Positions 63,656-64,000 of a stretch of 64,000 nt of DNA are shown here, piece by piece. The stretch spans positions 124,001 to 188,000 of the forward strand of contig NZ_JZUE01000004.1 in the NCBI RefSeq assembly GCF_000969605.1. Reading direction: 5' to 3'. The position numbers and the translations under genes are program-made. The stretch is from Aquincola tertiaricarbonis (GTDB lineage Bacteria > Pseudomonadota > Gammaproteobacteria > Burkholderiales > Burkholderiaceae_C). The notes beneath the pieces are model-generated. The model had not been told where the DNA came from and did not search any database. It worked only from the letters and a program-made list of their open reading frames with translations. Numbering within the stretch: the stretch's first letter is position 1; each line of letters begins with the position of its first letter.

Positions 63656-64000
63656 ATGCAGATGCCCACGCAAGCGCATGACGCCACCCTGCCCCGCCGC
63701 AGCTTCCTCAAGCTGGGCGCCGCGGCCGGTGGCGGCCTGGTGGTGAGCTTCGCGCTGCCGCTGCGCGCACAGCCCGACCGCAAGGAAAAGCCGTCGGAGA
63801 CCGCCGTCGGCCAGGCCGCCGAGAAGGCCACCGGCGAGGCCGGCGCGCTGGCCCGCAATGCCTTCATCCGCATCGACCGCGAAGGCATCGTCACCCTGGT
63901 GATGCACAAGGTGGAGATGGGCCAGGGCACCTACACCTCGATGCCGATGCTGCTGGCCGAGGAACTGGAGGTGGACCTGGCGAAGGTGAAGCTGGAACAC
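63656..64000 (+). CDS. Molybdopterin-binding large subunit (IorB-like), N-terminal part
   Basis: 115 codons are visible before the window ends, with no stop. A twin-arginine signal, PRRSFLKLGAAAGGGLVV, shows that it is exported folded through Tat. The first catalytic-domain strand follows (NAFIRIDREGIVTLVMHKVEMGQGTYTSMPMLLAEEL), where the MGQG motif is typical of the isoquinoline 1-oxidoreductase beta family. It carries the molybdenum cofactor and pairs with the upstream iron-sulfur subunit. GGGAG lies six bases before the ATG at 63656. Confidence 0.9.
   Translation, partial: MQMPTQAHDATLPRRSFLKLGAAAGGGLVVSFALPLRAQPDRKEKPSETAVGQAAEKATGEAGALARNAFIRIDREGIVTLVMHKVEMGQGTYTSMPMLLAEELEVDLAKVKLEH

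Overview
This window is very GC-rich, almost fully coding chromosomal DNA with strong G/C preference at third codon positions. The gene families point to a free-living betaproteobacterium of the order Burkholderiales, probably near the Rubrivivax/Leptothrix/Ideonella group. The indicators are two Bug-family tricarboxylate-transporter receptors, a PEP-CTERM protein with a sigma-54 promoter, several LysR regulators and motility signalling genes with FliA-like promoters. I see no rRNA, tRNA, CRISPR array, transposase or prophage gene. About 54 genes are supported; the first and last run off the window.

Layout. 1-4044: end of a Bug receptor, kduD, a PEP-CTERM protein and a secreted subtilisin. 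4253-13909: a D-amino-acid / acyl-amino-acid utilisation module made of ridA diverging from a five-gene peptide ABC transporter, a PLP-dependent amino acid deaminase, an RpiR regulator and a D-aminoacylase. Two identical-half-site palindromes lie between ridA and the transporter. 14076-18026: a periplasmic binding protein paired with a PAS-GGDEF-EAL protein. 18081-21209: tartrate dehydrogenase, a Bug receptor and a divergent LysR regulator. 21323-25742: a chemoreceptor, a lone receiver, an SDR, a Crp/Fnr regulator and an exonuclease III-type enzyme, which leads directly into ligD (25747-28335). 28332-34601: a META lipoprotein, a methyltransferase diverging from a BTAD-type activator, a diguanylate cyclase, a small hypothetical ORF and an unusual HisKA_3-LuxR protein. 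34836-37940: a large lipoprotein fusing a TolB-like propeller to an amidohydrolase. 38030-42003: four overlapping genes (exported protein, membrane protein, trypsin-like protease, lipoprotein) that I cannot assign to a known system. 42056-45233: a chain of ABC exporter, MOSC, GFA and AAC(3)-I-like acetyltransferase genes. 45382-53601: stress-type small proteins, an esterase-like lipoprotein, a CAP lipoprotein, an MFS exporter and a Cache protein plus chemoreceptor. 53763-59425: katE, LysR/aldo-keto reductase, an RNA methyltransferase-like gene and a small exported protein. 59436-63093: trehalose synthase-like and glycogen-debranching genes. 63193-64000: the start of an IorAB-type molybdenum hydroxylase.

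How the parts work together. The clearest functional unit is 4253-13909: peptides or acylated amino acids would be imported, deacylated to free D-amino acids and deaminated, with RidA clearing the reactive enamine/imine product; the paired palindromes suggest one repressor controls both directions. A second theme is motility signalling: FliA-like promoters precede the 21323 chemoreceptor, the Cache/chemoreceptor pair at 51541-53601 and, more weakly, the binding-protein/c-di-GMP pair. Functions are read from protein motifs by eye; no database search was possible.
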